From NCBI GenBank assembly GCA_902561095.1, contig CACEOF010000002.1:1-64000 (forward strand): 64,000 nt of DNA. The letters run 5' to 3'. The notes under the pieces were generated by a model. That model did no database searches, was not told where the DNA came from, and was given only the letters and a program-made list of their open reading frames with translations. The stretch comes from an uncultured Pelagibacteraceae bacterium. Its GTDB lineage: Bacteria > Pseudomonadota > Alphaproteobacteria > Pelagibacterales > Pelagibacteraceae. Made by a program: the position numbers and the translations under genes. Shown here piece after piece: positions 18,907-30,093 of the stretch (the stretch's first letter is position 1; every line of letters starts with the position of its first letter).

Positions 18907-19013
18907 CGCTTCTTCGTAGCTTATAAAATATGGATTTAAAACAATTCGATTTGATCATATTAGGTATGCATTTATTAGAAAGTTGTTTAAATTCGTGCAG
19001 AGTCATCAAATTA

Positions 19014-19032
19014 AGGTCATAATTTATGACCT
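19014..19032. promoter_or_regulatory. 19-nt palindrome upstream of gltD (candidate operator or attenuator stem)
   Basis: AGGTCATAA-T-TTATGACCT, perfect 9-nt arms, about 60 nt before the gltD start. Confidence 0.45.
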
Positions 19033-19090
19033 ATTTTATGCTTTATTAAATAAAATCAAGCTATAACTTGCCCAATATTATAAAATTGTT

Positions 19091-20530
19091 ATGCCTGATA
19101 AAATGTTAAAATTTGTAAAAATAGGTCAACAAACACCACCTAAAAGGGAAGTTGGGTCTAGAAAACAGGATTTTAACGAGATTTACGACGAATATATAAA
19201 TGAAAAAGCTAAAGAGCAGTCTAGTAGATGCTCACAATGTGGAGTTCCTTTTTGTCAAGTTCATTGCCCTTTAAGCAACAATATACCTGATTGGCTAAAG
19301 CTTACTGCTGAAGGAAGACTTAAAGAAGCCTATGAATTATCACAAAGCACAAATAATATGCCCGAAGTCTGTGGGAGAATATGTCCTCAAGACAGACTGT
19401 GTGAAGGAAATTGTGTAATTGAACAATCTGGTCATGGAACTGTAACGATTGGTTCAGTAGAAAAATACATTACTGATAATGCTTGGGAACAAGGCTGGGT
19501 AAAACCAATTCAAGTTAACCAAGAAAAAAATCAAAGTGTAGGAATTATTGGAGCAGGTCCAGCAGGATTAGCAGCTGCAGAGCAATTAAGAAAAATTGGA
19601 TATAAAATTACTGTTTATGATCGATATGATCGAGCAGGAGGTTTGTTAATATATGGAATTCCAAATTTTAAATTAGAAAAAGAAATTGTTGAAAGAAGAA
19701 CGAAACTTCTAAAAGATGGAGGTATTGAGTTTGTTCAAAATTTCGAGGTTGGTAAAGATGCAACTTTAGATCAATTACGTAAAAAGCATGATGCAATTTT
19801 GATCGCAACTGGAGTTTATAAAGCAAGGGAAGTTGAACTAAAGGGAAATGATTTAGATAATATTTTTCCAGCCATGGATTTTTTAACTGCATCAAATAAA
19901 AAAGGGTTAGGAGATGAAGTTGAATTATTTGATAAAGGAATTTTAAACGCCGAAGGTAAAGACGTTGTTGTAATTGGAGGTGGTGATACAGCAATGGATT
20001 GTGTAAGAACCTCTATCAGACAAAAAGCAAAATCTGTAAAATGTTTATATAGAAGAGACAAAGAAAATATGCCTGGTTCAGCTAGAGAGGTTGCTAATGC
20101 TGAAGAAGAAGGAGTACAATTTGTATGGCTATCTAGTCCAAAAGAATTTAAAGGTACAAATAAAATTGAAAAATTAGTTGTAGATCAAATCAAACTTGGT
20201 GATCCAGACGAAAGTGGAAGAAGGAAACCACAGGTTCAGGAAGGTTCAAGTTATGAAATAAATGCTGATATGGTTATAAAGGCTTTGGGCTTTGACCCTG
20301 AAGATTTACCAAAGATGTTCGAAGCAAATGAGTTACAAGTAACAAAATGGGGAACAATTAAGGCTGATTTTGATACTATGGAAACTAATATTAAAGGTGT
20401 GTTTGCTGCTGGCGATATAATTAGAGGTGCTTCTTTAGTAGTTTGGGCAATTAAAGATGGAAGAGATGCTGCAACATCAATTAAAAATTATTTAGAGAAT
20501 AAGTCTTTAAAAGAGAGAAGAGTAGCTTAA
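19091..20530 (+). CDS. gltD: Glutamate synthase small subunit
   Basis: CSQCGVPFCQVHCPLSNNIPDWL, GAGPAGLAAAEQLR, VVVIGGGDTAMDCVRT. Confidence 0.96.
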   Translation: MPDKMLKFVKIGQQTPPKREVGSRKQDFNEIYDEYINEKAKEQSSRCSQCGVPFCQVHCPLSNNIPDWLKLTAEGRLKEAYELSQSTNNMPEVCGRICPQDRLCEGNCVIEQSGHGTVTIGSVEKYITDNAWEQGWVKPIQVNQEKNQSVGIIGAGPAGLAAAEQLRKIGYKITVYDRYDRAGGLLIYGIPNFKLEKEIVERRTKLLKDGGIEFVQNFEVGKDATLDQLRKKHDAILIATGVYKAREVELKGNDLDNIFPAMDFLTASNKKGLGDEVELFDKGILNAEGKDVVVIGGGDTAMDCVRTSIRQKAKSVKCLYRRDKENMPGSAREVANAEEEGVQFVWLSSPKEFKGTNKIEKLVVDQIKLGDPDESGRRKPQVQEGSSYEINADMVIKALGFDPEDLPKMFEANELQVTKWGTIKADFDTMETNIKGVFAAGDIIRGASLVVWAIKDGRDAATSIKNYLENKSLKERRVA

Positions 20531-23500
20531 TGAAAAACTACATTAAGAATAAAGAACTATTAAAACAAAATCATGTGTACTCCGAAGATATGGAGCATGA
20601 TGCGTGTGGAGTTGGAATTATTGCATCCACTGAAGGTAAAAAATCTCGTAAAGTTGTTGAGTATGGTATTGAAGCTCTAAAAGCTGTTTGGCACAGAGGT
20701 GCGGTAGATGCAGATGGAAAAACAGGAGATGGAGCAGGAATTCATGTTGAAATTCCAAAAGATTTTTTTATCGAAAAAATAGAGGTGACTGGTCATACCC
20801 ACGATAACTCTGAAATAGGCGTAGGTATGATTTTTTTACCTAGAAATGATTACGAAGCTCAAGAAAGCTGCAAAACAATCGTGGAGAGTGAATTAACAAA
20901 AAATGGTTTTAGTATTTATGGTTGGAGACAAGTCCCAATTAATCCAAACGTATTAGGTGAAAAGGCTCTACAGACTATGCCTGAAATCATTCAGGTTTTG
21001 TTTAAATCGTATGATTCAGAACTAACAAATAAAGATCTAGAAAGAAAAATATATGAAACTAGAAGAAAAATAGAAAATAAAGCATTTAAAAAATCTTTAA
21101 ACCATTTTTATATTTGTTCATTAAGCTCTAAGTCAATTATTTATAAAGGAATGTTTTTAGCTGAGGCAATTTCAGATTTTTATTTAGATTTAAAAGACGA
21201 AAGATTTATTTCAAGATTTGCAATTTTTCATCAAAGATTTTCGACGAACACGGCTCCAAGTTGGAACTTAGCTCAACCATTTAGAGCAATCGCTCATAAT
21301 GGTGAAATAAATACATTCAGGGGAAATAAAAATTGGATGAAAGTTCATGAACAAGAAATGAATAGTAATCTTTTTGAAAATATAGAAAATTTAAAACCAG
21401 TAATTCAACAAGGTACTTCTGATTCTGCTGCGTTAGATAATGTGTTTGAATTGCTTAATATTTCTGGTCAGCCAGCACCTCTAGCCAAATTAATGTTGGT
21501 TCCAGATGCGTGGTCTAAAAAAAATGAAACTTTACCTAAAGATCACCAACAATTGTTTAATTTTTTAAACAGTACAATGGAACCATGGGATGGTCCTGCA
21601 GCTATTGCAGGAACAGACAACGAATGGGTAATTGCGGCTAATGATAGAAATGGATTACGACCATTAAGGTATGCAATAACAAAAGATAAATTATTATTTG
21701 CAGGATCAGAGACAGGTATGATTGAACTTAACGAAAAAAGAATTCTTTCTAAAGGTAGATTAGGACCAGGAGAAATCATTGGTGTTAGAATTGAAAAAGG
21801 GAAAGTTTTTAAAAATAAGCAAATTAAAGATTATCTAGCAAAAGAGTACAAACATTTTAATTCTCAAATTATTGACTTAGATGAAAAATTAACAATTTCT
21901 AACGAGAAAAATACTTATTTTGGAGACGAATTAAGAAGAAGACAATATGCATTTGGAATTAGTCTAGAAGATTTAGAATTGATATTACATCCGATGGCGG
22001 AGGATGCCAAAGAAGCTATTGGATCGATGGGAGATGATACTCCTCTCGCAGTATTATCAGACAGATATAGACCCCTATATCACTTTTTTAGACAAAACTT
22101 CAGTCAAGTAACAAACCCTCCAATAGACTCTTTAAGAGAAAATAAAGTGATGAGTCTAAAAACAAGATTTGGAAATCTTGGAAATATCCTTAATTTTGAC
22201 AATCTAACAAAACAAAATATTTACGTTTTAAACAGTCCAATTTTATCAAATTCACAATTTGAGAAATTCATCAATTTTTTTGGGAAAAATTCTTCCATAA
22301 TTGATTGCACTTTCTCAGATAATGAAAATTTGCAACAGTCTATAAAAAGAATCCAAAGAGATGCAGAAATAGCAGTAAGACAAGGGGTTACACAATTAAT
22401 TTTAAGTGACAAAGAGCTTTCAAGTATAAAGCTTCCGATTCCGATGTTACTTGCAGTTGGTGCAATCAATTCATTTTTAATTGAAAAAAAATTGAGAGGG
22501 TACGTTTCTATCAATGTCCAGTCAGGAGAAGCAATGGATACTCACTCTTTTGCAACTTTAGTTGGAGTAGGTGCAACTACAGTAAATCCATATCTAGCTT
22601 TTGACAGCTTATATCAAAGGCATGAAAAGAAATTGTTTGGAAAATTCAGTTTTGATGAATGTGTTGAAAGATATATCAAGTCGGTAAATGCAGGACTTCT
22701 AAAAATAATGTCTAAGATGGGTATTTCTGTCTTAAGTTCTTATAGAGGAGGATGTAATTTTGAGACGGTTGGTTTAAGTAGAACAATTGTTGCAGACTAT
22801 TTTCCTGGAGTAGTATCAAAAATTTCAGGTATAGGACTAACAGGAATTGAAAAAAAAATTAGAGAAATACACAAAGAAGCTTTTGAAAGCAGTGATACAA
22901 TTCTCCCTATAGGTGGAATTTATAGATATAGAAAAAATGGAGAGACTCATCAGTATCAAGGAAAATTAATTCATTTGCTTCAAAGTGCTGTAGGTTCTAA
23001 TTCTTATGATGCTTACAAAAGATATGCAGAGGGTATTTATAATCTACCACCAATAAATTTAAGAGATTTAATTGATTTTAGAACAAAAAAATTAAAAGGA
23101 TCAATTGATATTTCGGAAGTGGAGTCTCTAGCAAATATATTAAAAAGATTTGGAAGTGGGAGCATGTCACATGGTGCCTTGTCAAAAGAAGCTCATGAAA
23201 CATTAGCTACTGGAATGAATAGAATTAAAGGTGCCTCTTGCAGTGGAGAAGGAGGAGAGGATGAAAAAAGATTTAAGGTATTAGAAAATGGAGATAGCGC
23301 AAATTCTAGAGTAAAACAAATAGCCTCTGCAAGATTTGGAGTAACAGTCAATTATTTAAATAATTGTAATGAAATTGAAATTAAAATTGCACAAGGAGCA
23401 AAACCTGGAGAAGGCGGCCAGCTTCCAGGATTTAAGATCACGAAGGAAATCGCAAGACTTAGGCATTCTACACCAGGAGTAACATTAATCTCCCCTCCAC

Positions 23501-25032
23501 CACATCACGACATTTATTCAATCGAAGATCTTGCACAATTAATTTATGATTTGAAACAAATTAATCCTAAAGCAAGAATAGGAGTAAAATTAGTTGCTTC
23601 CTCTGGTGTTGGAACAATTGCAGCTGGTGTTGCTAAAGCTAAAGCAGATATAATTCTAATATCAGGACATAATGGCGGAACTGGAGCAACACCCCAAACA
23701 AGTGTTAAATACGTTGGAATACCATGGGAAATGGGTTTGACTGAAGCTAATCAAGTTTTAACTTTAAATAACCTTAGACATAAAGTTACTTTGAGAACAG
23801 ACGGAGGAATTAAAACTGGAAGAGATGTTGTTATTGCAGCCATGATGGGAGCTGAAGAGTATGGTGTTGCCACTACAGCCTTGGTAGCAATGGGCTGCAT
23901 TATGGTAAGACAATGTCATTCGAACACTTGTCCAGTTGGTGTTTGCACTCAAGATGAAAAATTGAGGGAAAAATTTACTGGTACACCAGAAAAGGTAGTT
24001 AATCTGTTTACATTTATTGGAACTGAAGTAAGAGAAATATTAGCAAAACTAGGATTTAAATCTTTAAATGATATAATTGGTAGAACCGATCTATTAAGAC
24101 AAGTTAGCAAAGGATCTCCAAACTTAGACGATTTAGATTTAAATCCATTATTTGTTCAAGCTGATACAGGAAATAATAAAAGGTATTGTGATATTCCAGA
24201 AATAAACAGTGTACCAGACACTTTGGATCAAAAGATTTGGCCTGAAATAGAAAAGTCTTTAGATAGCTTAGAAAAAATTGAAAAGGTTTTTCCAATACAA
24301 AATACACATAGAGCTGTCGGAACAAGAATCTCTCATCATCTCTACAAAAAATATGGATATGAAAAACTTAATGATGGTTTTTTAACTTTAAATTTTAAAG
24401 GCTCTGCTGGACAGTCTTTTGGAGCATTTTCTTCCAAAGGGTTAAAACTAGTTCTTAAAGGAGATGCTAACGACTATGTTGGGAAAGGTTTATCAGGTGC
24501 AACAATTTCAATTAAATTGCCAGAGGAAAGCAATTTAGTTTCCAATGAAAATACAATTTTAGGAAATACAGTTCTTTATGGTGCTACTTCGGGTAAACTT
24601 TTTGCAGCAGGTCAAGCAGGAGAAAGATTTGCTGTAAGAAATTCTGGAGCTACAACAGTGATCGAGGGATGTGATTCAAATGGTTGCGAATATATGACTG
24701 GCGGAATGGTAGTAATTTTAGGAGATGTAGGAGATAATTTTGCAGCAGGAATGACAGGTGGTATGGCTTTTATTTATGATAAATCGCATCAATTTACAAA
24801 AAAAGTAAATCCTGAGTCAGTTGTTTGGCAAACTGTAGAAACAGATTACTGGAAAGAAATTTTAAAGAAATTAATATCTGAACATTCTAAGGAAACAGGA
24901 TCTGAATTCTCAAGAAATATAATTAAAAATTATGACAAGGAGTTAATTAATTTTATCCAAGTTTGTCCTAAAGAAATGTTAGATAAACTAGACAAACCAA
25001 TTACTCTTAAAGGCATTAAAAAAGTTAGTTAG
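20530..25032 (+). CDS. gltB: Glutamate synthase large subunit
   Basis: 1500 aa; N-terminal DACGVGIIAS glutaminase Cys, FMN domain, CPVGVCTQD Fe-S cluster; start overlaps the gltD stop. Confidence 0.97.
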   Translation: MKNYIKNKELLKQNHVYSEDMEHDACGVGIIASTEGKKSRKVVEYGIEALKAVWHRGAVDADGKTGDGAGIHVEIPKDFFIEKIEVTGHTHDNSEIGVGMIFLPRNDYEAQESCKTIVESELTKNGFSIYGWRQVPINPNVLGEKALQTMPEIIQVLFKSYDSELTNKDLERKIYETRRKIENKAFKKSLNHFYICSLSSKSIIYKGMFLAEAISDFYLDLKDERFISRFAIFHQRFSTNTAPSWNLAQPFRAIAHNGEINTFRGNKNWMKVHEQEMNSNLFENIENLKPVIQQGTSDSAALDNVFELLNISGQPAPLAKLMLVPDAWSKKNETLPKDHQQLFNFLNSTMEPWDGPAAIAGTDNEWVIAANDRNGLRPLRYAITKDKLLFAGSETGMIELNEKRILSKGRLGPGEIIGVRIEKGKVFKNKQIKDYLAKEYKHFNSQIIDLDEKLTISNEKNTYFGDELRRRQYAFGISLEDLELILHPMAEDAKEAIGSMGDDTPLAVLSDRYRPLYHFFRQNFSQVTNPPIDSLRENKVMSLKTRFGNLGNILNFDNLTKQNIYVLNSPILSNSQFEKFINFFGKNSSIIDCTFSDNENLQQSIKRIQRDAEIAVRQGVTQLILSDKELSSIKLPIPMLLAVGAINSFLIEKKLRGYVSINVQSGEAMDTHSFATLVGVGATTVNPYLAFDSLYQRHEKKLFGKFSFDECVERYIKSVNAGLLKIMSKMGISVLSSYRGGCNFETVGLSRTIVADYFPGVVSKISGIGLTGIEKKIREIHKEAFESSDTILPIGGIYRYRKNGETHQYQGKLIHLLQSAVGSNSYDAYKRYAEGIYNLPPINLRDLIDFRTKKLKGSIDISEVESLANILKRFGSGSMSHGALSKEAHETLATGMNRIKGASCSGEGGEDEKRFKVLENGDSANSRVKQIASARFGVTVNYLNNCNEIEIKIAQGAKPGEGGQLPGFKITKEIARLRHSTPGVTLISPPPHHDIYSIEDLAQLIYDLKQINPKARIGVKLVASSGVGTIAAGVAKAKADIILISGHNGGTGATPQTSVKYVGIPWEMGLTEANQVLTLNNLRHKVTLRTDGGIKTGRDVVIAAMMGAEEYGVATTALVAMGCIMVRQCHSNTCPVGVCTQDEKLREKFTGTPEKVVNLFTFIGTEVREILAKLGFKSLNDIIGRTDLLRQVSKGSPNLDDLDLNPLFVQADTGNNKRYCDIPEINSVPDTLDQKIWPEIEKSLDSLEKIEKVFPIQNTHRAVGTRISHHLYKKYGYEKLNDGFLTLNFKGSAGQSFGAFSSKGLKLVLKGDANDYVGKGLSGATISIKLPEESNLVSNENTILGNTVLYGATSGKLFAAGQAGERFAVRNSGATTVIEGCDSNGCEYMTGGMVVILGDVGDNFAAGMTGGMAFIYDKSHQFTKKVNPESVVWQTVETDYWKEILKKLISEHSKETGSEFSRNIIKNYDKELINFIQVCPKEMLDKLDKPITLKGIKKVS

Positions 25033-25772
25033 ATTAATAGTTTTAACTCTTTAAGTATTATTTTTAAACCTTTCTTAGTAGACAAACTATGATCACCATT
25101 TTTGACTATATTTAACTTTTTCTTTGCATTTGGAAAAAGTTTTAAAACTTTTCTAGAATAAGAAACCTTAACAGCCTCATCTTTTTCCCCATGAACCATA
25201 GTAACCTTAATTTTTAAATTAATTTTTTTATTTAAAACTTTGTTTTTTCTTCCATCTTTAATTAGTTGATATGTTATAGGATATTCATAATTTCCATGTT
25301 TTAAATTATAAATCCCCTTTGTAATCGTTTCTTTTTTCATTTTTTTGGAAAATTTTTTCCACATAATATTTTCCAAAAATTCAGGAGCTGACCCAATTCC
25401 TAGAAAACCAACAATTTTATTTTTAAAAATTTTAAATTGTTTTAAAGCAATCCAAGCACCCATACTTGAGCCTATAAATATTATTTTTTCTCCTTTTGCA
25501 TATTTTTTAACTAATTTTGAAGTCTCATTACTCCATTTTGAAATATTACCATTTGTAAATTTTCCTGAGGATTTACCATGCCCAGAATATTCAAGTGCCA
25601 AGAAATTAATTTTATTTTTTTTAGCAAAATTTAGTAATGCTTTAGGCTTCTCGCCTTCAAGATCTGACATAAATCCATGCAGAAAAACTAAAGACAAACT
25701 ATTTTTATAAATTTTAGAAATATATCTAATTTTCTTAGTTTTTGAGATCTTGTGATATCTGAAATTTGCCAT
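25029..25772 (-). CDS. Alpha/beta hydrolase
   Basis: LVFLHGFMSDLEGEKPKAL, FIGSSMGAWIAL nucleophile elbow, NGDHSLS. Confidence 0.85.
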   Translation of the reverse strand: MANFRYHKISKTKKIRYISKIYKNSLSLVFLHGFMSDLEGEKPKALLNFAKKNKINFLALEYSGHGKSSGKFTNGNISKWSNETSKLVKKYAKGEKIIFIGSSMGAWIALKQFKIFKNKIVGFLGIGSAPEFLENIMWKKFSKKMKKETITKGIYNLKHGNYEYPITYQLIKDGRKNKVLNKKINLKIKVTMVHGEKDEAVKVSYSRKVLKLFPNAKKKLNIVKNGDHSLSTKKGLKIILKELKLLI

Positions 25773-25813
25773 TTCGTTTATATATTTATTCTAATAATAT
25801 ATAAGTTTATCAG

Positions 25814-26968
25814 ATGGCAACTAATTTAAAAGTTTTACAAGTTATACCCAAATTAGGATATGGGGGAGCTGAAACAGGCTGCTTTGATATAGCTCATTAT
25901 TTGCCTGAAAATAATTGTGAGTCGTTTATTGTAACTAGTGGTGGTGAATTACTTAAGTTTGTTGATAAAAAAAAGGTAAAAATTTTTAAGCTTCCTGTGC
26001 AGAGCAAAAATCCTTTATTAATTTTTATTAACTCAATTATTTTAATTGGAATTATTATATTAAATAATATTTCGATAGTTCATGCTCGAAGTCGAGCACC
26101 TGCATGGTCCTGTTTGATAGCATCAAAAGTTACTGGAAGAAAATTTGTGACAACTTTTCATGGTACTTACAACTTTAAAACTAATTTAAAAAAATTTTAT
26201 AATTCAGTAATGGTAAGATCTGACTTAATTATTGCAGGATCAAATTTTATATTTTCTCATATTAAGAAAAATTATTCTATGTACTTAAATTATAAAAAAA
26301 AATTCTTAGTGATTTTTAGAGGTATTAATGTTGATTATTTTGATTCATCCACAACTCTTGAAAATGATGAAAAAAAATTATTAAAACAATGGGATATTGA
26401 GAAAGATAAAAAAATTATACTTTTGCCAGGCAGGCTAACTTCTTGGAAGGGCCAAGAAGTATTTATTGAAGCAATCAATTTAATAAATATAGAACTTGGA
26501 TATGAAGCTTTTTATACTGTCATTCTTGGTAGTGACCAAGGTCGTGAACTCTATAAAAAAAAATTAATTAGACTTTCAGAACAATACAGGATGTCGAAAC
26601 AAATACGATTTATAGATCATTGTAAAAATATGGCTTTAGCTTACAAAGTTTCAGATATAATAGTTTCAGCTTCAAATGAACCAGAAGCTTTTGGAAGAGT
26701 GTCAGTAGAAGCCCAATCAATGGGTAAACCTATAGTAGCTAGCAATATCGGTGGATCGAATGAAACAATCATTGATGAAAAGACAGGTTTTTTATTTGAG
26801 TCAAACAATGCCAAATCTTTAAGTAAACAGATTTTAAGAGTTCTTAATATGGATGAAACATCTCTAAAAATAATGGGAATTGAGGCAAGAAAAAACGTTA
26901 CTCAAAGATTTAATGTTGAAAAAATGTGTTTTTCTACTTATTCAGAGTATAAAAGACTATTAAATTAA
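25814..26968 (+). CDS. Glycosyltransferase family 4
   Basis: GYGGAETGCFDIA, LPGRLTSWKGQEVFIEA, EAFGRVSVEAQSMGKPIVASNIGGSNE. Confidence 0.9.
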   Translation: MATNLKVLQVIPKLGYGGAETGCFDIAHYLPENNCESFIVTSGGELLKFVDKKKVKIFKLPVQSKNPLLIFINSIILIGIIILNNISIVHARSRAPAWSCLIASKVTGRKFVTTFHGTYNFKTNLKKFYNSVMVRSDLIIAGSNFIFSHIKKNYSMYLNYKKKFLVIFRGINVDYFDSSTTLENDEKKLLKQWDIEKDKKIILLPGRLTSWKGQEVFIEAINLINIELGYEAFYTVILGSDQGRELYKKKLIRLSEQYRMSKQIRFIDHCKNMALAYKVSDIIVSASNEPEAFGRVSVEAQSMGKPIVASNIGGSNETIIDEKTGFLFESNNAKSLSKQILRVLNMDETSLKIMGIEARKNVTQRFNVEKMCFSTYSEYKRLLN

Positions 26969-28885
26969 ATGCCTACAATAACATTACCAGACGGGAATAA
27001 TCTAAATTTTACAAAAAAAGTTACTGGAGTTGAGGTAGCAGAGAAAATAAGCAAGTCATTAGCAAAACAAGCAATGGTTATAAGTGTTGATGGTGAACTT
27101 AAAGATTTAGATTATTTAATAGAAAAAGACTGTTCAGTAAAAATTTTTACTTCAAAAAATCCAGAAGGGCTGGAAACAATTAGACATGACACAGCTCACA
27201 TATTGGCAATGGCTGTTCAAGAATTATTTCCTGGAACTCAGGTTACAATTGGTCCAGTTATAGAAAATGGGTTTTATTATGACTTTGCTAGAAAAGAACC
27301 ATTTACTGAAGATGATTTAGTCAAAATTGAAAATAAGATGAAAGAAATTGTAGACAGAGATGAAATTACTAAGAGAGAAGTTTGGGACAGAAATAAAGCT
27401 ATTGATCATTTTAAAAAAAAAGGTGAAATTTATAAATCTGAATTAATTAAAGCTATCCCAGAAAAAGAAGATGTCTCAATTTATTTTCATGGTGATTGGC
27501 ATGATCTATGTAGAGGTCCTCATTTATCTTCAACAGGTAAAATTGGAAAGTATTTTAAACTTACCAAAGTTTCTGGTGCTTATTGGAGAGGAGACTCAAA
27601 AAATGAAATGCTTCAAAGAATATATGGCACTAGTTGGGCAACCCAAAAAGATTTAGATCAACATCTAAAAAGAATAGAGGAAGCAGAAAAGAGAGATCAT
27701 AGAAAATTAGGGAAAGAAATGGATTTATTTCATTTCAGAGAAGAAAGTCCTGGATCTGTTTTTTGGCACGAAAGAGGCTGGGCGTTATTCCAAAATTTAA
27801 TTAATTATATGAGAAATAGACAGGATGCAGCTGGTTACAAAGAAATAAATACACCGGAGGTATTGGATAGACAATTATGGGAGAAATCAGGACATTGGGG
27901 GAAATATGGTGATAACATGTATACATCTGTAACTCCAGATGAGAAAGTGTTTGCAATAAAACCTATGAATTGCCCAGGACACGTCCAGGTATTTAATCAA
28001 GGACTAAAAAGTTATCGAGATCTTCCTTTGCGTTATGCAGAGTTTGGAAAAGTTCACAGATATGAACCATCAGGAGCATTACATGGTTTACTTAGGGTTA
28101 GAGCTTTTACACAGGACGACGCACATATTTTCTGTTCAGAAGAACAAATTACAAGTGAGTGTTTAATTGTTACTAATTTAATTTTGGATATTTATAAAGA
28201 CCTTGGTTTTGAAAATGTAATTCTTAAATATGCGGATAGACCAGAGGTAAGAGTTGGGGATGATGCAGTCTGGGATAAAGCCGAGGCATCTTTACTCGAA
28301 GCAGTAAAAGCCTCAAAATTAGAATATAGTATCAACAAGGGAGAAGGAGCATTCTATGGTCCCAAAATTGAGTTTGTTCTAAGGGATGCAATTGGTAGAG
28401 ATTGGCAATGTGGAACTTTGCAAGTTGATTTAAATTTACCAGAGAGATTAGGTGCTTCTTATGTTGATAAAGATGGAAGTAAGAAAATTCCTGTAATGCT
28501 TCATAGAGCACTATTTGGATCGTTAGAGAGATTTATTGGAATTTTAATTGAAAACTATGCTGGTAAATTTCCATTCTGGATATCACCTTTACAAACAATA
28601 GTAATTCCTATTTCAGATGAGTTTAATAATTATGCTCTTGAGATATCTAAAAAAATTAAAAATGTAGGTATCAGCTCATCTGTTGATTTAAAAAATCAAA
28701 ATTTAAATTATAAAATAAGAGATCATTCTTTAGCTAAAATACCTCTTTTGTTAATTTGTGGTAAAAAAGAAGTTGACTCCAATTCTGTAACGATTAGAAG
28801 GTTAGATTCTGATAAACAAGAAAATATGGATATTGAAACATTCTTAAAAACTTTTTCTGCTATAAACAAAGCATCTTCAAACTAA
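26969..28885 (+). CDS. thrS: Threonyl-tRNA synthetase
   Basis: TGS domain, RHDTAHILAMAVQELFP, MNCPGHVQVFN, class II motifs. Confidence 0.98.
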   Translation: MPTITLPDGNNLNFTKKVTGVEVAEKISKSLAKQAMVISVDGELKDLDYLIEKDCSVKIFTSKNPEGLETIRHDTAHILAMAVQELFPGTQVTIGPVIENGFYYDFARKEPFTEDDLVKIENKMKEIVDRDEITKREVWDRNKAIDHFKKKGEIYKSELIKAIPEKEDVSIYFHGDWHDLCRGPHLSSTGKIGKYFKLTKVSGAYWRGDSKNEMLQRIYGTSWATQKDLDQHLKRIEEAEKRDHRKLGKEMDLFHFREESPGSVFWHERGWALFQNLINYMRNRQDAAGYKEINTPEVLDRQLWEKSGHWGKYGDNMYTSVTPDEKVFAIKPMNCPGHVQVFNQGLKSYRDLPLRYAEFGKVHRYEPSGALHGLLRVRAFTQDDAHIFCSEEQITSECLIVTNLILDIYKDLGFENVILKYADRPEVRVGDDAVWDKAEASLLEAVKASKLEYSINKGEGAFYGPKIEFVLRDAIGRDWQCGTLQVDLNLPERLGASYVDKDGSKKIPVMLHRALFGSLERFIGILIENYAGKFPFWISPLQTIVIPISDEFNNYALEISKKIKNVGISSSVDLKNQNLNYKIRDHSLAKIPLLLICGKKEVDSNSVTIRRLDSDKQENMDIETFLKTFSAINKASSN

Positions 28886-29431
28886 GTGGCAGATTTTAAA
28901 CAAAATTATTTTCAAAGAAGAACTAAGGATAGAGGTCCAAGATCTAACAACAGAATTTCCTCTCCTGATGTTCAGGTAATAGCAAGCGATGGTCAAAATC
29001 TTGGTGTACTTAATACCAATGAAGCTATCTCAATGGCAAAGAACCAAGGTCTTGATTTAATTGAAATAGCACCAAATGCAAATCCACCAGTCTGTAAAAT
29101 CATGGATATGGGCAAATACAAATATGATGCCCAAAAAAAAGCGAATCTTGCAAAAAAGAAACAAAAAATAGTTTTATTAAAAGAAATAAAAATGAGACCT
29201 GTAACAGAAACTCATGATTATGATTTTAAAGTTAAAAATGCAAAAAAATTTATTGCTAAAGGCGATAAGGTAAAATTCACAATTAGATTTAAAGGTAGAG
29301 AGCTTCAGCATTCACATTTAGGAAACGAGTTAATGGGTAAAATCAAGGAAGACATGAAAGATATTGGCAAGGTAGAGTTACATCCAAAATTTGATGGCAA
29401 GCAAATGATTATGGTAATCCAACCTTTATAG
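28886..29431 (+). CDS. infC: Translation initiation factor IF-3 (GTG start)
   Basis: LDLIEIAPNANPPVCKIMDMGKYKYD; GTG directly after the thrS stop. Confidence 0.96.
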   Translation: MADFKQNYFQRRTKDRGPRSNNRISSPDVQVIASDGQNLGVLNTNEAISMAKNQGLDLIEIAPNANPPVCKIMDMGKYKYDAQKKANLAKKKQKIVLLKEIKMRPVTETHDYDFKVKNAKKFIAKGDKVKFTIRFKGRELQHSHLGNELMGKIKEDMKDIGKVELHPKFDGKQMIMVIQPL

Positions 29432-29484
29432 GCTTTAATAGAGGTTGTAAAATTATACCATTCTTTGTATAAGTCCGCAGAATT

Positions 29485-29691
29485 ATGCCCAAATTAAAAA
29501 CAAAAAGCTCAGCAAAAAAAAGATTTAAAATATCAGCCAAAGGGAAAGTTATAACAGCCCAAGCTGGAAAGAGACATGGCATGATCAAAAGAACAAATTC
29601 TCAAATTAGAAAATTAAGAGGCACAAAAACAATGTCCAAGCAAGATGGAAAAATTGTTAAATCTTACATGCCTTACAGTTTAAGAGGTTAA
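29485..29691 (+). CDS. rpmI: 50S ribosomal protein L35
   Basis: [22 protein letters not shown]. Confidence 0.97.
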   Translation: MPKLKTKSSAKKRFKISAKGKVITAQAGKRHGMIKRTNSQIRKLRGTKTMSKQDGKIVKSYMPYSLRG

Positions 29692-29693
29692 TA

Positions 29694-30050
29694 ATGGCAA
29701 GAGTTAAAAGAGGTGTAACAAGTAAAGCTAAGCATAAAAAGGTCTTAAAAGCTGTTAAAGGTCAGTGGGGCAGAAGAAAAAATACTATAAGAGTTGCGAA
29801 GCAGGCAATGGAAAAATCAATGCAATATGCTTATAGAGATAGAAGAAATAAAAAAAGAGATTTCAAATCTCTATGGATACAAAGAATCAATGCAGGTGTT
29901 AGAGCTGAAGGTTTAACATATTCTAAATTCATAAACGGATTGAGCAAATGTGGTATTGCTATAGATAGAAAAATTCTTGCTGAAATTGCATATGATAGCC
30001 CCGAAGCATTCAAAACAATTGTACAAAAAGCCCAATCAGCACTGAATTAA
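29694..30050 (+). CDS. rplT: 50S ribosomal protein L20
   Basis: [23 protein letters not shown]. Confidence 0.98.
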   Translation: MARVKRGVTSKAKHKKVLKAVKGQWGRRKNTIRVAKQAMEKSMQYAYRDRRNKKRDFKSLWIQRINAGVRAEGLTYSKFINGLSKCGIAIDRKILAEIAYDSPEAFKTIVQKAQSALN

Positions 30051-30093
30051 TTTTCATTGTTGTTTTTCTAAGGTTAACAAATATTCTACTGTT

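Noticed and set aside
18797-19009. 70-aa minus-strand ORF upstream of uppP
   Set aside because: Overlaps the uppP N-terminus in another frame and the gltD upstream region; no recognisable family.
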